Source: Bacillota bacterium
Lineage (GTDB): Bacteria > Bacillota > Clostridia > Christensenellales > UMGS416
DNA: 13,884 nt
Assembly (NCBI GenBank): GCA_023409755.1
Contig: JAEYRA010000118.1
Location: 1 to 13,884, forward strand
Direction of reading: 5' to 3'
The notes under the pieces were generated by a model. It ran no database searches. It was not told where the DNA came from and worked only from the letters and a program-made list of their open reading frames with translations. Below are positions 13,763 to 13,884 of this stretch, in pieces. How positions within the stretch are numbered: position 1 is the stretch's first letter; each line of letters opens with the position of its first letter. Both the position numbers and the translations under genes were made by a program.

Positions 13763-13884
13763 CTATCCGGCAGCCTTTTCCGTTTCGCGTAGGAATCTCT
13801 CTTCGTATGCGTTTTGAAGCTTACGCAGAATCTCCGGCGCTGCTCCGCCGACGGGCTTCCCGTCTATTTCACAAGCCTGGACGC
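13763..13884 (-). CDS. C-terminus of a probable class IV aminotransferase
   Basis: Only the last 39 residues are in the window. The visible segment, around EIDGKPVGGAAPEILRKLQNAYEE, resembles the C-terminal end of D-alanine/branched-chain type class IV PLP aminotransferases, which typically read like IDGKPIGxGxPGPITRKLQ. The catalytic Lys and PLP site lie outside the window, so identity rests on this tail only. It reads toward the cysteine-rich genes but is separated from them by two hairpins. Confidence 0.6.
   Translation of the reverse strand, partial: VQACEIDGKPVGGAAPEILRKLQNAYEERFLRETEKAAG

Noticed and set aside
1..13884. CRISPR array, tRNA, rRNA or riboswitch
   Set aside because: No regularly spaced direct repeats and no recognisable cloverleaf, rRNA or known riboswitch core were seen on either strand by eye.

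Overview
The window looks like chromosomal DNA of an anaerobic Firmicute, probably a spore-forming Clostridia-type bacterium. This rests on strong GGAGG-type ribosome binding sites, textbook sigma-A promoters, a stand-alone flavodiiron protein, a CadC-type metal sensor and an IS481-like remnant. No rRNA or tRNA is present, so the placement is inference. Positions 1 to about 10 kb are visibly GC-rich; 10.1 to 13.5 kb is clearly more AT-rich, with one short GC-rich block near 13.52-13.62 kb.

Left part (1-3.5 kb). A two-gene metal-resistance operon reads on the minus strand: a CadC/SmtB-type ArsR repressor followed by a Zn/Cd/Pb-type P1B-ATPase. It has a perfect TTGACA-17-TATAAT promoter and two SmtB-like inverted repeats, one inside the promoter spacer and one just downstream. 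A third matching site lies just downstream of the promoter of a lipoprotein gene that runs off the left edge, which suggests the lipoprotein belongs to the same metal regulon. The ATPase carries Tyr where the hinge motif normally has Asp (GYGIND instead of GDGIND).

Middle part (3.6-10 kb). On the plus strand lie an alpha/beta hydrolase with a complete Ser-Asp-His triad and a clear terminator, then a flavodiiron protein with all six iron ligands and its own promoter. On the minus strand lie an ArsB/NhaD-type ion transporter and a GH63-like glycoside hydrolase. Between these two minus-strand genes is a decayed IS481-family transposase remnant containing a 38-nt near-perfect palindrome.

Right part (10.1-13.9 kb). 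A PHP-superfamily metallohydrolase is followed by the most unusual locus: four small cysteine-rich paralogues on the minus strand, arranged as a tandem duplication of a two-gene unit. The downstream gene of one unit has gained an extra C-terminal region of about 145 residues, and the upstream gene of the same unit has lost about 20 residues in frame. The function is unknown; a spore-surface role is a guess. The right edge holds the C-terminus of a probable class IV (D-amino-acid type) aminotransferase, with several strong palindromes between it and the cysteine-rich genes.
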